A stretch of DNA of 64,000 nucleotides from positions 248,001 through 312,000 of the forward strand of contig CALOBR010000001.1 in the NCBI GenBank assembly GCA_942491665.1. The letters run 5' to 3'. Below, in pieces: positions 26,924-35,987 of the stretch (the first letter of the stretch is position 1; each line of letters begins with the position of its first letter). Below the pieces are notes generated by a model. It was not told the DNA's origin and did no database searches. It worked only from the letters and a program-made list of their open reading frames with translations. A program made the position numbers and the translations under genes. This DNA is from CAVQGZ01 sp942491665 (lineage in GTDB: Bacteria; Actinomycetota; Actinomycetes; Jiangellales; Jiangellaceae).

Positions 26924-28278
26924 CCGAAGACCCACTCGCTGCCGGTCGCGTCCGGGACGAGGCGGGCCTGCCACGACTCGGACGGCACGCCCGGGAGCTC
27001 GGCCACCGTGCGTCCGGTGTCGTCGACCAACCGGTACGGCTCCAGCCGGTCGGTGATCTCCAGCGTGAGCAGCGCGCCGTCCTCGCTGACGAGGGTCGCG
27101 TCCTCCACGACGAAGACCAGCGCGTCGGGCCGCACGCCTTGGGCGACGTAGGCCGCGTCGAGCTCCAGGTCGCTTGCCAGGCCGGGGCTGCGGGGGTCGT
27201 ACACGTCGCACAGCAGCGACGTCTGCCCCGTCACGAGCGCGGCGGTACGCCGCACGTACAGCGCGCGCACGACCTCGGCCCAGTCCTGGGCCAGCGGGGG
27301 CGTCGACTCCGGCGCAGGTCCCGGCGCCCCGCACAGCAGCGTCCCCGCGGACTCGGCGTCCGGCGACGCCGCGGGTGCGCCCGCCGATCCCGACGCCTGC
27401 GACGTCGGCTCGGGCATCAGCACGGCCGACATGCGTGTCGGCACCGGGCGCTCGCTCGGCGTGCTGGCGGCAGAGCCGTCCGGCGAGTCGCCGGAGGTCG
27501 CCAGAAGGGCTGCGACGCCCGCGGCGACCCCGGCGAGCACTACGGCCAGCACCAGCCATGGCCAGCGCCGGCGCCCGGCGGGAACCGGCTCAGCGGGTGG
27601 TGCGTCCACCGGGGTCTGGTCGCCCAGCGCCACCGCTGTGACCTCGCTGAGCAGACGGTCGGCGACCGAGGACGGGTCGGCCCCTCGTTCGACCAGGTCG
27701 TCGACCAGAGCGCTCAGCGCGGCGTCGTCCACAGCGCGGGCCTGAGTGGCGAGCAGGCTCAGCAGGTCGTCACGATCCGCGGACTCTGTCGGTGCGGGCA
27801 CCTCCCTCGGGGCGAGAACGTGCAGTGCCGCGGCCACACCCGCCTCAGCCAACCGCGGACGTCCTTCGTCGTCCACGCTGACCGACTCGGCGCGGACGTT
27901 GCCGTGCGCCAGCCCGGCCGCGTGAAGCGCTGCGAGCGCCTGCGCGACCGGTGCCACGACGGTGACCACCTGGCCGGGCAGGTGCGGCTGGGCTGGCAGC
28001 GTGTCGAGGCGCCACGACCGGGTCGGCACCACGAGCACGTCGGCCTCCGGGGCCAGCCTGGCCGGGCCGTCGAGGTTCTCGGCGGTGAGCGCCCCGAACG
28101 GCTCCAGCGAACCAGCGACCGCCGATCGCTCCGCGTCGTCCAGGGCCGGGACGAGGCGCAGCTGGACATGCTCGCGGGAGGCCACATCGACCGCCGACAC
28201 GTAGTCCGGGCAGTCAGCTCGCTGCACCGTGCCGGTCACGACGAATCCCGCAACCTCCGGCAGCGCATCGTTGGGCAC
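26920..28278 (-). CDS. Membrane-anchored pseudokinase-like protein
   Basis: 452 residues. The N-terminal region (about 10-215) looks like the C-lobe of a Ser/Thr kinase, but the catalytic loop reads HGNVRAES (125-132) in place of HRDLKPEN, and no DFG is present, so it should be inactive. One membrane helix (about 239-261) is followed by a Pro/Ser-rich linker and an extracellular domain with two Cys (LLCGAPG, LLCDVYD). The layout resembles PknB-like receptors and MviN-linked pseudokinases. The ligand is unknown. Start GTG 28278. Confidence 0.7.
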   Translation of the reverse strand: MPNDALPEVAGFVVTGTVQRADCPDYVSAVDVASREHVQLRLVPALDDAERSAVAGSLEPFGALTAENLDGPARLAPEADVLVVPTRSWRLDTLPAQPHLPGQVVTVVAPVAQALAALHAAGLAHGNVRAESVSVDDEGRPRLAEAGVAAALHVLAPREVPAPTESADRDDLLSLLATQARAVDDAALSALVDDLVERGADPSSVADRLLSEVTAVALGDQTPVDAPPAEPVPAGRRRWPWLVLAVVLAGVAAGVAALLATSGDSPDGSAASTPSERPVPTRMSAVLMPEPTSQASGSAGAPAASPDAESAGTLLCGAPGPAPESTPPLAQDWAEVVRALYVRRTAALVTGQTSLLCDVYDPRSPGLASDLELDAAYVAQGVRPDALVFVVEDATLVSEDGALLTLEITDRLEPYRLVDDTGRTVAELPGVPSESWQARLVPDATGSEWVFG

Positions 28279-28367
28279 GCGTCCATCGTCGCAGAACGAC
28301 GGCCACCGACCCGCCCGCCGTCCACCGGCCCCCGTGCGAACGTTGGCTCGACGGGTACGGTCGCCCT

Positions 28368-29639
28368 GTGCGCGACGGGTCCTCCACCTCCGAGGCCGAC
28401 GTCATCGTCGTGGGGGCCGGCCTGGCGGGACTGGCCTGCGCACGATCGCTGGTCGATGCCGGGCTGGACGTCATCGTGCTGGAGGCGTCAGACGCCGTCG
28501 GCGGTCGGGTACGCACCGACGTGGTCGACGGCTTTCGGCTCGACCGTGGCTTTCAGGTTCTCAACCCGTCGTACCCGTCGCTGCGCACGTTCGTCGACCT
28601 GTCCCGGCTCGACCTGCAGTCGTACTTGTCCGGCGTCGTCGTCTCGGTGGGCACCCGCCACCACCTGGTGGCCGATCCGCGCCGTTACCCGAAGGCTGTG
28701 GTCTCGACCACGCTGGCCCCGATCGGCAGCCTGGCCGGCAAGCTTCGCCTGGGCTCCCTGGCACTGGCGACCTCGCGCCGCGACCCCGCTGACGACCTGA
28801 GCGTGCCGGAGTCCACCACGGCAGAGATGCTGGCGCGCCGTGGCATCGAGCCCGACACGGTCGAGCGGCTGCTGCGCCCCTTCTTGAGCGGCGTCTTTCT
28901 CGAGGACGGGCTGACCACGTCGTCGAGGTTCTTCGACTTCGTGCTGCGCTCGTTCGTGAAGGGCGCCCCGGGGCTGCCGGCGCTGGGTATGCAGGCGTTG
29001 AGCGACGAGGTCGCCCGAGCGTTGCCGCCGGGCACCGTCCGGCTTGCCACGCCGGCGCACCGGGTGAGCGGCACCCGCGTCTCCACCGACTCCGACGAGC
29101 TGAGCGCCCGGGCCGTCGTGGTCGCCGTCGACCCCGACAGGGTCGGCGACCTGCTGCCCGGCTTTGCCGCCCCACCCATGCGCTCGGTGACCACCTGGTA
29201 CCACACCACGCCCGGCGTGCCCGGGTCCGCGCTCGCCGGCGGCCTGCCCGTTCTGCTCGTCGACGGCGAACGGCGCGGGCCCGTGGTCAACACCTCGGTG
29301 CTGAGCAGCGTGGCATCGACCTATGCACCCGCCGGATCAACGCTCGTCTCGAGCTCGGTGCTGGGCACGACCGGCCCCGCCACCGACGAGGCAGCGGTGC
29401 TTGCCCACCTGCAGACCTTGTACCGGCGCAGCACGGCCGGCTGGCAGCTGGTCGAGCGCATCCCGGTGCCCGCGGCCCTGCCGGCGATGCCGGCACCCCT
29501 GACCGTCCAGCAGCCGGTGCGCTACGTCGAGAACACCTACGTCTGCGGCGACCACCGTGCGACCGGGTCGATCGAGGGTGCACTGCACTCGGGCCGGCGG
29601 GCGGCCGATGCCGTCGTCGCCGACCTGGGTTCAGCGTGA
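28368..29639 (+). CDS. FAD-dependent amine-oxidase-like oxidoreductase
   Basis: 423 residues. FAD-binding VIVVGAGLAGLACARSLVDAG with a following Glu (VLEASDAVGGRVRTD) marks the amine oxidase/phytoene desaturase-like superfamily. A C-terminal CGDHRATGSIEGALHSGRRAA is the second FAD motif. No membrane helix. Substrate cannot be read. TACGGT at 28356-28361 lies six bases before the GTG start. Peptidase E begins eight bases after its stop. Confidence 0.88.
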   Translation: MRDGSSTSEADVIVVGAGLAGLACARSLVDAGLDVIVLEASDAVGGRVRTDVVDGFRLDRGFQVLNPSYPSLRTFVDLSRLDLQSYLSGVVVSVGTRHHLVADPRRYPKAVVSTTLAPIGSLAGKLRLGSLALATSRRDPADDLSVPESTTAEMLARRGIEPDTVERLLRPFLSGVFLEDGLTTSSRFFDFVLRSFVKGAPGLPALGMQALSDEVARALPPGTVRLATPAHRVSGTRVSTDSDELSARAVVVAVDPDRVGDLLPGFAAPPMRSVTTWYHTTPGVPGSALAGGLPVLLVDGERRGPVVNTSVLSSVASTYAPAGSTLVSSSVLGTTGPATDEAAVLAHLQTLYRRSTAGWQLVERIPVPAALPAMPAPLTVQQPVRYVENTYVCGDHRATGSIEGALHSGRRAADAVVADLGSA

Positions 29640-29646
29640 GGGCGAC

Positions 29647-30393
29647 GTGAGCGCAGTACAGCCGACGATCCTGGCCACGTCCGGGGGCTTCGTGCCCGGG
29701 GGTCGTACGTTCCTGCGGCCGGGGCCGCTCATCGACCTCGCGCTCGACCTGGCACGCCCGGACGACCCCGGACGCCGCCTGCAGATGTCCGCCCTCAACA
29801 CGGCGGGCGGCGACCAGGCGGTGTGGGCCGCCCGGCTGCACGAGGGCTTCTACAGCCGTGACGACGTGGAGCTCTCCGTCGTCTCCCTGTTCCCGATGCC
29901 CAACGTCGACGACCTGGCCGCCCACCTGCTCGCTCAGGACGTGATCTGGGTCGGCGGTGGGTCAGTGGCCAACCTGCTGGCCGTCTGGGACGTGCACGAG
30001 CTGCGACCAGTGCTCCGCGAGGCATGGGAGCAGGGCGTCGTGCTCAGCGGGGTGTCCGCCGGCTCGTTGTGCTGGCACGTGGGCGGTACGACGGACTCGT
30101 TCGGCCCGCGCCTGCGTGCGGTCACCAACGGGCTCGCGCTGCTGCCCTACGGCAACGGTGTGCACTACGACAGCGAGGCCGAGCGCCGCCCGCTGCTGCA
30201 CAGCCTGGTCGCCGACGCCACGCTCCCGCTGTCCTACGCCACCGACGACGGCGTCGGCCTGGTCTACCGGGGCACCGACCTCGTCGAGGTCGTCAGCGAC
30301 CGCCCGGACGCCAACGGCTACCGCGTGGAGCGCGACGGCGACGGCGCGGTCACCGAGACCGTGCTGCCGCCGCGCCGCCTCGACCCGACGTAA
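29647..30393 (+). CDS. Peptidase E-like (S51 family) protein
   Basis: 248 residues. The S51 pattern is visible: IWVGGGSVANLLAVW, then the nucleophile Ser in SGVSAGSLCWHVGG. Later GLALLPYGNGVHYDSE and the acidic and basic pocket residues resemble dipeptidase E. Members cleave Asp-X dipeptides or cyanophycin fragments; which applies here is not clear. The start is GTG at 29647. It probably shares a transcript with the upstream FAD enzyme and ends six bases from the convergent MMPL gene. Confidence 0.85.
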   Translation: MSAVQPTILATSGGFVPGGRTFLRPGPLIDLALDLARPDDPGRRLQMSALNTAGGDQAVWAARLHEGFYSRDDVELSVVSLFPMPNVDDLAAHLLAQDVIWVGGGSVANLLAVWDVHELRPVLREAWEQGVVLSGVSAGSLCWHVGGTTDSFGPRLRAVTNGLALLPYGNGVHYDSEAERRPLLHSLVADATLPLSYATDDGVGLVYRGTDLVEVVSDRPDANGYRVERDGDGAVTETVLPPRRLDPT

Positions 30394-30398
30394 CCGGC

Positions 30399-32561
30399 TC
30401 AGCCGATGCGCGCCAGCTCCGGCTGCTCGTCCTGCTCGGTCGACTCCACCTCGTGGGCAAGCCGGCTGGGCCACCACACCTTCGGCCCGATGTCGTAGAC
30501 CAGGGCCGGGACCAGCAGCGACCGGACGATGAGGGCGTCGATCAGAACGCCCGCCGCGACCAAGAAGGCGATCTGTGCCAAGAACAGGATCGGCAGCACG
30601 AAGAGCGCGCCGAACGTCGCCGCCAGCACGATGCCGGCACTGGTGATCACTCCTCCAGTGACGGCCAGGGACTTGAGCATCCCTCGCCGGGTGCCGAGCT
30701 TGATCGTCTCCTCGCGCGCCCGCGTCATCAAGAAGATGTTGTAGTCGATGCCGAGGGCGGCCAGGAACACGAACGCGAACAGCGGCACGCTCGGGTCGGC
30801 TCCGGGGAAGCCGAAGATGTTGTTGAAGACGATCGCGCCCAGCCCCAGCGTCGCGAAGTACGACACGATCACGGTGCCGATCAGTATCACCGGCAGCAGC
30901 ACCGATCGCAGCAGCGCCATCAGCACGAGCAGGATGACCAGCAGCACCACCGGGATGATCACGAAGAGGTCGCGCTGAGCGGCTGCCTGGGTGTCGAGCT
31001 GCACGGCGGTCAGGCCGCCCACGAGGGCGTCGGGCGACACGGCGTCCAGGTCGTCGCGCATCACCGTGACGGTCTGCTCGGCCTCGTCGGAATCGGCCGC
31101 CGCCTCCAGCGTGACGTCGAGCTGCACTCGTCCGTCGGCGGTGATGACGTCACCGGTCACCGGGTCGGCCAGCGGGACGACCAGCGCCACGCCGTCGACC
31201 TCGGTGAGGGTCGTCGTCATGGCGTCAAGCTCGTCGGCCGGGCCGATGACCGTGGCCGGGCTGCCCGAGCCGGCTGGGAAGTGCCGCGCCAGCGCTTGCT
31301 GGCCCTGCGTCGACTCAACCTCGGCGAGCAAGAAGTCGGACTGGGCGACCCCCTCGGCCTTGAACGTCGGCAGGAAGGCTGCGAGGGCGAGAAGGCCCAG
31401 CGTCACGACGATCCAGATGGCTCGGTAGCGACGCCCCACGAGACGGGCAACCCGGCCCCAGATGCCACGCACCTCGGTCGGCGCACTGCCGTAGGCGGGC
31501 CGGAACGGCCAGAACGCGCCCCGTCCGATGAGCACGAGGGCAGCGGGCAAGAAGGTCAGCACCGACAGCATCGCGAAGACGATGCCGACGGCAGCCACGG
31601 GGCCGAGGCCCTGCGTGGAGTTGAGCTCGCTGAGCAGCAGCGCCATGACACCGAGCACGACGGTGCCGCCGGAGGCCAGGATCGCCTCGTAGGTGCCCTT
31701 GAGCGTGGCGCGCATGGCGTCGTACTTGCTGTGGTGACGCCGCAGCTCTTCGCGGTAGCGCGAGACGAGAAGCAACGAGTAATCGGTCGCCGCTCCCACG
31801 ACGAGGATGAACAAGATGCCCTGGCTCTGGCCGTTCAGCGTGAGCACGTCGGCGTCGGCGAGGTTGTAGATGACGAAGGATGCCGCGCCGAGAGCGAGCA
31901 GCGAGGCGAAGAGCACCAGGGCCGGCAGAACCGGGCTTCGGTAGACGATGAGCAGGATGAGCAGCACCACGCCGAACGTGACCAGCAGCAAGATGCCGTC
32001 GATGGCTCCGAATGCCTCGCCGAGATCGGCAAGGAAGCCCGCAGGTCCGGTCACGTAGCTGGCGGCCCCGTCGATCTCGATGGTGCCGTCGGTGCCGGCG
32101 ATCGCCCGGATCTGGTCGACGTACTCGGCCGTCTCCGTCGCCTCGGTGGCGTCGAGGCCGACGATCACCTGCACGGCCTCGCCGCTCTCGGACGGGATCG
32201 GCCCGACCGGCTCGCCGACGACGCCGTCCAGAGCGGCGATCTCGGCCACGTCGGTGGCAATCGCGGCGACGTCGTCGGGGGTGACGGCTCGGTCGAACTC
32301 GTAGACCACCACCGCCGGGACGACGTCGTCGTCGTTGAATGCCGTAGCCAGCTCGTTGACCTGCGTCGACTCCGCATCGGCCGGAAGGAACGACGCCGAG
32401 TCGTTTTCCTGAACCTCGTTCAGCAGCCCGGCGTACTGGCCGAGCGGCCCGCCCACGGCAAGCCAGGCCAGCAGCACGAGAGCCGGCAGCAGCCAGCGCA
32501 GCCGCCGCGTCTTGCGAGGTGCCTCGGCGGAGGGGGTCTCTACCGCATCCGTGGGTGCCAT
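30399..32561 (-). CDS. MMPL-family RND transporter
   Basis: 720 residues from the ATG at 32561. Two repeats each have one helix, a large extracytoplasmic loop and about five helices. The first helix is at about 25-45 and loop 1 at about 50-190. The proton-relay type motif VVGAATDYSLLLVSRYREEL is in the first half and AALGIDYNIFLMTRAREET in the second, both diagnostic of MMPL proteins. Substrate unknown: lipid, siderophore or drug export are the usual options. A MarR-family gene diverges from it across 62 bases and probably controls it. Confidence 0.93.
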   Translation of the reverse strand: MAPTDAVETPSAEAPRKTRRLRWLLPALVLLAWLAVGGPLGQYAGLLNEVQENDSASFLPADAESTQVNELATAFNDDDVVPAVVVYEFDRAVTPDDVAAIATDVAEIAALDGVVGEPVGPIPSESGEAVQVIVGLDATEATETAEYVDQIRAIAGTDGTIEIDGAASYVTGPAGFLADLGEAFGAIDGILLLVTFGVVLLILLIVYRSPVLPALVLFASLLALGAASFVIYNLADADVLTLNGQSQGILFILVVGAATDYSLLLVSRYREELRRHHSKYDAMRATLKGTYEAILASGGTVVLGVMALLLSELNSTQGLGPVAAVGIVFAMLSVLTFLPAALVLIGRGAFWPFRPAYGSAPTEVRGIWGRVARLVGRRYRAIWIVVTLGLLALAAFLPTFKAEGVAQSDFLLAEVESTQGQQALARHFPAGSGSPATVIGPADELDAMTTTLTEVDGVALVVPLADPVTGDVITADGRVQLDVTLEAAADSDEAEQTVTVMRDDLDAVSPDALVGGLTAVQLDTQAAAQRDLFVIIPVVLLVILLVLMALLRSVLLPVILIGTVIVSYFATLGLGAIVFNNIFGFPGADPSVPLFAFVFLAALGIDYNIFLMTRAREETIKLGTRRGMLKSLAVTGGVITSAGIVLAATFGALFVLPILFLAQIAFLVAAGVLIDALIVRSLLVPALVYDIGPKVWWPSRLAHEVESTEQDEQPELARIG

Positions 32562-32593
32562 GACGCGCTCCGAATTAGTTGTCGAGTTGAACA

Positions 32594-32605
32594 TTCGCTT
32601 GCGAA
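32594..32605. promoter_or_regulatory. Probable MarR operator between MMPL and marR genes
   Basis: TTCGC-TT-GCGAA is a perfect inverted repeat midway between the two divergent start codons (32561 and 32624). A second, ACCAT-CAGC-ATGGT, spans 32605-32618. The position is right for autoregulation and repression of the transporter. Confidence 0.5.
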
Positions 32606-32623
32606 CCATCAGCATGGTGGCCG

Positions 32624-33085
32624 ATGAGCGTGAATGCAACTCCGAGCGACGACCTGGCCCGCTGGCCGACCGGTCGGCTCCTGTCGATGGCTGCGCGCCT
32701 TGTCGAAGGCGCCTGGGCCGCTCGACTCGCCCAGCAGGGGCTCACCCACGCCGGGCTGATGGCGCTGCACGAGCTGGGCCACGACACCCCGGTCGCCGTG
32801 CACGACCTGGCCGCCCGGTGCCAGGTCACGCCACAGACGATGACCCGCACGGTGGACCGCCTGGAGCGCGACGGCCTCGTCGAGCGCAATCGTGCACGCG
32901 TCGACCGCCGCACCGTCGAGGTGTCGCTCACGACGCCCGGACGGGCGGCCTACGCCCAGGCCGTCGACATGTCAGCCGCCGAGCCCGACCTGCTGGGCGA
33001 GGTCGTCGACCTCCCCCTGCTGCGCGCGAACCTGGTGGCCATCGTCGAGCACCTCAACCAGGGCCCCGGGCGTACGCTGACGTAG
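32624..33085 (+). CDS. MarR-family transcriptional regulator
   Basis: 153 residues. A winged helix-turn-helix: LAARCQVTPQTMTRTVDRLERDGLVERNRARVDRRTVEVSLT contains the recognition helix (TPQTMTRTVDRL) and the wing with the Asp-Arg-Arg tip. Helices on both sides would form the dimer. Ligand unknown. It diverges from the MMPL gene and its stop touches the lipB start. Confidence 0.92.
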   Translation: MSVNATPSDDLARWPTGRLLSMAARLVEGAWAARLAQQGLTHAGLMALHELGHDTPVAVHDLAARCQVTPQTMTRTVDRLERDGLVERNRARVDRRTVEVSLTTPGRAAYAQAVDMSAAEPDLLGEVVDLPLLRANLVAIVEHLNQGPGRTLT

Positions 33086-33793
33086 GTGATCGGCCACGAC
33101 GTCGACGTGCAGCGCCTCGAGCTGGGGCAGACGTACCAGCCGTACGAGGCGACGTGGACGCTGCAGCGCACGACGCACGCACGTCGAGTCGCCGACGAGA
33201 TCGCCGACACGGTTCTGCTGCTCGAGCACGAGCCCGTGTTCACCGCTGGGAGGCGGACCGAGCCGTTCGAGCGGCCGATGCTCGGCACCACGCGCGGTGC
33301 CGAGGTCGTGGACGTCGACCGTGGGGGCAAGATCACCTGGCACGGACCGGGACAGCTTGTCGGGTACCCCGTGGTGCGCCTTCCCGAACCCCTCGACGTG
33401 GTCGACTTCGTGCGCTCCCTAGAAGGCCTTCTCATCGACGTCTGCGCCGACCTGGGGCTGCACGCCGATCGGGTCGCTGGTCGCAGCGGAGTCTGGGTGC
33501 CGGCAGACGAGCGGGGCCCCGAGCGCAAGGTGGCCGCCATCGGTATCCGGGTGTCGCGTGGCGTGACGATGCACGGGTTCGCGATCAACGCTGACTGCGA
33601 CCTGTCGTGGTTCTCCGCCATCGTGCCCTGCGGCATCGCCGACGCCGGCGTCACGTCGTTGAGCGCCGAGCTGGGTCGGCCCGTCCCGGTGCTGGAGGTC
33701 GCCGACCTTGTCGAGCAGCGACTGGGGGTGGGCTCGGCAGACGATGCGCGAGCGTCGATCGCCGCGGCGGCGCCGTCGGGGCACCAGACGTAG
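33086..33793 (+). CDS. lipB: Octanoyltransferase LipB
   Basis: 235 residues. It moves octanoate from acyl carrier protein to lipoyl domains. The family motif GGKITWHGPGQLVGYP, RKVAAIGIRVSRGVTMHGF and the catalytic Cys in IVPCGIADAGVTSL are all present. The start is GTG at 33086, directly after the marR stop. lipA follows ten bases after its stop, giving the usual lipB-lipA pair. Confidence 0.96.
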   Translation: MIGHDVDVQRLELGQTYQPYEATWTLQRTTHARRVADEIADTVLLLEHEPVFTAGRRTEPFERPMLGTTRGAEVVDVDRGGKITWHGPGQLVGYPVVRLPEPLDVVDFVRSLEGLLIDVCADLGLHADRVAGRSGVWVPADERGPERKVAAIGIRVSRGVTMHGFAINADCDLSWFSAIVPCGIADAGVTSLSAELGRPVPVLEVADLVEQRLGVGSADDARASIAAAAPSGHQT

Positions 33794-33803
33794 GCTGGCG
33801 GGC

Positions 33804-34748
33804 GTGACAGTCGTTCCTGAGGGTCGGCGCATGCTGCGGCTCGAGGTCCGCAACAGTGCGGTGCCCATCGAGAAGAAGCCGGAGTGGATTCGTACCCGGG
33901 CGAAGCTCGGCCCGGCCTACTCCGAGATACGCAGCCTGGTGCAGTCCGAAGACCTGCACACCGTCTGCCAGGAGGCCGGCTGCCCGAACATCTACGAGTG
34001 CTGGGAGGACCGCGAGGCCACGTTCTTGATCGGTGGCGACCAGTGCACGCGGCGCTGCGACTTCTGCCAGATCGACACCGGCAAGCCGGCCGACCTCGAC
34101 CGCGACGAGCCCCGACGGGTCGCGGAGTCGGTGCGCACGATGGGGCTGCGCTACGCGACCGTCACCGGCGTCGCCCGCGACGACCTGCCCGACGAGGGCG
34201 CGTGGCTGTACGCCGAGACGATCCGGGCGGTGCACGAGGTCAACCCGGACACCGGGGTGGAGATCTTGGTGCCGGACTTCTCCGGCAAGCCGGACCTGCT
34301 GGGCCAGGTGTTCGACGCCCGACCCGAGGTGTTTGCCCACAACGTCGAGACCGTTCCGCGACTGTTCAAGCGCATCCGGCCGGCGTTCTCGTACGAGCGT
34401 TCCCTCGACGTGCTCAGCCAGGGACGTGCGGCTGGGCTCGTGACCAAGTCCAACCTGATCCTGGGCATGGGCGAGGAGATGGACGAGGTGACCCAGGCCC
34501 TGCGCGACCTGCACGGGGCCGGCTGTGACCTGGTAACCATCACCCAGTACCTACGTCCGTCCGCACGCCACCACCCGGTCACGCGGTGGGTGCACCCGGA
34601 CGAGTTCGACGCGCTGGCCTCCGAGGCTGAGGCGATCGGGTTCGCCGGGGTCATGTCCGGTCCGCTGGTGCGCTCGTCCTACCGCGCTGGGCGTCTGTAC
34701 CGCCAAGCCGTCGAGCGGCGCGCACTGACCGCTCCCGGCACCCGCTGA
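33804..34748 (+). CDS. lipA: Lipoyl synthase LipA
   Basis: 314 residues, a radical-SAM enzyme that inserts two sulfurs into octanoyl-protein. Auxiliary cluster ligands are Cys55, Cys60 and Cys66 (VCQEAGCPNIYECWE); the SAM cluster is Cys81, Cys85, Cys88 (CTRRCDFC). The conserved Ser near the C-terminus is in PLVRSSYRA. GTG at 33804 is supported by TAGGCT at 33791-33796, which overlaps the lipB stop codon, so lipA may also have its own leaderless promoter. Confidence 0.97.
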   Translation: MTVVPEGRRMLRLEVRNSAVPIEKKPEWIRTRAKLGPAYSEIRSLVQSEDLHTVCQEAGCPNIYECWEDREATFLIGGDQCTRRCDFCQIDTGKPADLDRDEPRRVAESVRTMGLRYATVTGVARDDLPDEGAWLYAETIRAVHEVNPDTGVEILVPDFSGKPDLLGQVFDARPEVFAHNVETVPRLFKRIRPAFSYERSLDVLSQGRAAGLVTKSNLILGMGEEMDEVTQALRDLHGAGCDLVTITQYLRPSARHHPVTRWVHPDEFDALASEAEAIGFAGVMSGPLVRSSYRAGRLYRQAVERRALTAPGTR

Positions 34749-34770
34749 CGGGGACTACCCTGGCGACCTC

Positions 34771-35490
34771 GTGGCCAAGAAAACGGATGTGACCCCCGCC
34801 GACGCCCCCAAGAAGCAACGCTTCGGGCGTCTGCGGCAGATCGGTCAGGCCTACAAGATCGCGTCGCGCACCGACAAGCGGCTCGGCCTCTACACGTTCG
34901 GCTCCGCCGGCATCATCCTGGTGGTCAGCATCGGGCTAGGCCTGCTCGTGGGGCCTCTCGTCTTCTGGATCCTCATGGGTCTGCCGATCGCTTTTCTCGT
35001 GGGCACCATCATCTTCACGCGCCGGGCCGAAGCGGCCGTCTACAAGCAGATCGAGGGCCAACCGGGTGCCGCAGCGTCTGCCCTGCAGACCCTGCGTCGC
35101 GGCTGGTTCGTCGAGCCGGCGATCGCCGTCAACCGGCAGCAGGACGTGGTGCACCGGGTGATCGGCAAGCCCGGCATCGTGCTGGTCGGTGAGGGCACGA
35201 GCGGACCCCGGGTCAAGAACCTGCTGACCCAGGAGCACAAGCGCCACGCCCGTCTCGCCGGATCAGTGCCTATCACCGAGCTCGTCGCCGGCAACGAGGA
35301 GGGACAGGTCCCCCTGCGCAAGCTCGGCCGCAAGGTGCAGAAGCTTCCCAAGGCCATCACGCCGGCCGAGATGACCGAGGTGCGCAACCGGCTGCGGGCC
35401 ATGCCCTCAGGCGCCGGCCAGCTGCCCATCCCGAAGGGGCCGCTGCCCAAGAACGTCAAGCTTCCGAAGGGCTCGATGCCCCCGCGCTGA
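34771..35490 (+). CDS. DUF4191 family membrane protein
   Basis: 239 residues. A Lys-rich N-terminus (FGRLRQIGQAYKIASRTDKRLG) precedes two helices (about 45-65 and 70-85) and a cytosolic C-terminal domain with RRGWFVEPAIAVNRQQDVVHRVIGKPGIVLVGEG, the DUF4191 signature. Function unknown, but it is almost always next to lipA in actinobacteria. TACCCT at 34756-34761 lies nine bases before the GTG. Confidence 0.92.
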   Translation: MAKKTDVTPADAPKKQRFGRLRQIGQAYKIASRTDKRLGLYTFGSAGIILVVSIGLGLLVGPLVFWILMGLPIAFLVGTIIFTRRAEAAVYKQIEGQPGAAASALQTLRRGWFVEPAIAVNRQQDVVHRVIGKPGIVLVGEGTSGPRVKNLLTQEHKRHARLAGSVPITELVAGNEEGQVPLRKLGRKVQKLPKAITPAEMTEVRNRLRAMPSGAGQLPIPKGPLPKNVKLPKGSMPPR

Positions 35491-35508
35491 GCCGGGTCAC
35501 CGCGCCGT

Positions 35509-35961
35509 TCAGGCCCCCCGGGGTCCGGTCACGACGACGGTGCCCACGGCCAGGTCGTGCCAGCCCCGACGGTCAGTGTCGGCTACCAGCGGTGGGACGA
35601 CCAGGGCGATCAGCAGGGTGCGGACGAGGGCGTTCCACAGGCCCACCGGTTGGCGGTCCAGCCGGATCACCCGCATGTTCAACAGGTGCTGGCCCGGGCT
35701 CGCCCCGGTCAGCCCGGTGGTCAGCGTCACCATCAGCGCCCAGGCAGCCAGCGGCCAGAGCTGAGCGAGCGAGCCCGGCGTCCAGGGACTCATCCCACCG
35801 GCAACCAGCGCCACGACCAGGCTGGCGCCGAACCAGTCGATGAACAGCGCCCCGACGCGGCGCCCCCAGGTGGCGACCGCCCCTGGCCCGCTCGGCGGCA
35901 GGCCGAGCCGAGCGCCGGGGTAGGGCGATCGACTCGGGTCGAACTGCTGCGCTGGCTGCAT
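35509..35961 (-). CDS. RDD-family membrane protein
   Basis: 150 residues from the ATG at 35961. The RDD domain is visible: WGRRVGALFIDWFGASLVV (Arg-Asp of helix 1), a middle helix, SPGQHLLNMRVIRLD and the closing DRRGWHDLAVGTVVV. Three membrane helices are expected. Function unknown. It is convergent with DUF4191 and divergent from the lipoprotein gene. Confidence 0.9.
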   Translation of the reverse strand: MQPAQQFDPSRSPYPGARLGLPPSGPGAVATWGRRVGALFIDWFGASLVVALVAGGMSPWTPGSLAQLWPLAAWALMVTLTTGLTGASPGQHLLNMRVIRLDRQPVGLWNALVRTLLIALVVPPLVADTDRRGWHDLAVGTVVVTGPRGA

Positions 35962-35987
35962 GATCACAGGCTAGGCACACTGGGTCC

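Noticed and set aside
24869..27559. Minus-strand open frame of almost 900 codons opposite sucB and the epimerase.
   Set aside because: High GC removes stop codons; composition is that of antisense of real genes and no domain is visible.
30024..32627. Plus-strand open frame of over 860 codons opposite the MMPL gene.
   Set aside because: Its sequence is low-complexity charged antisense; the minus strand has the MMPL motifs.
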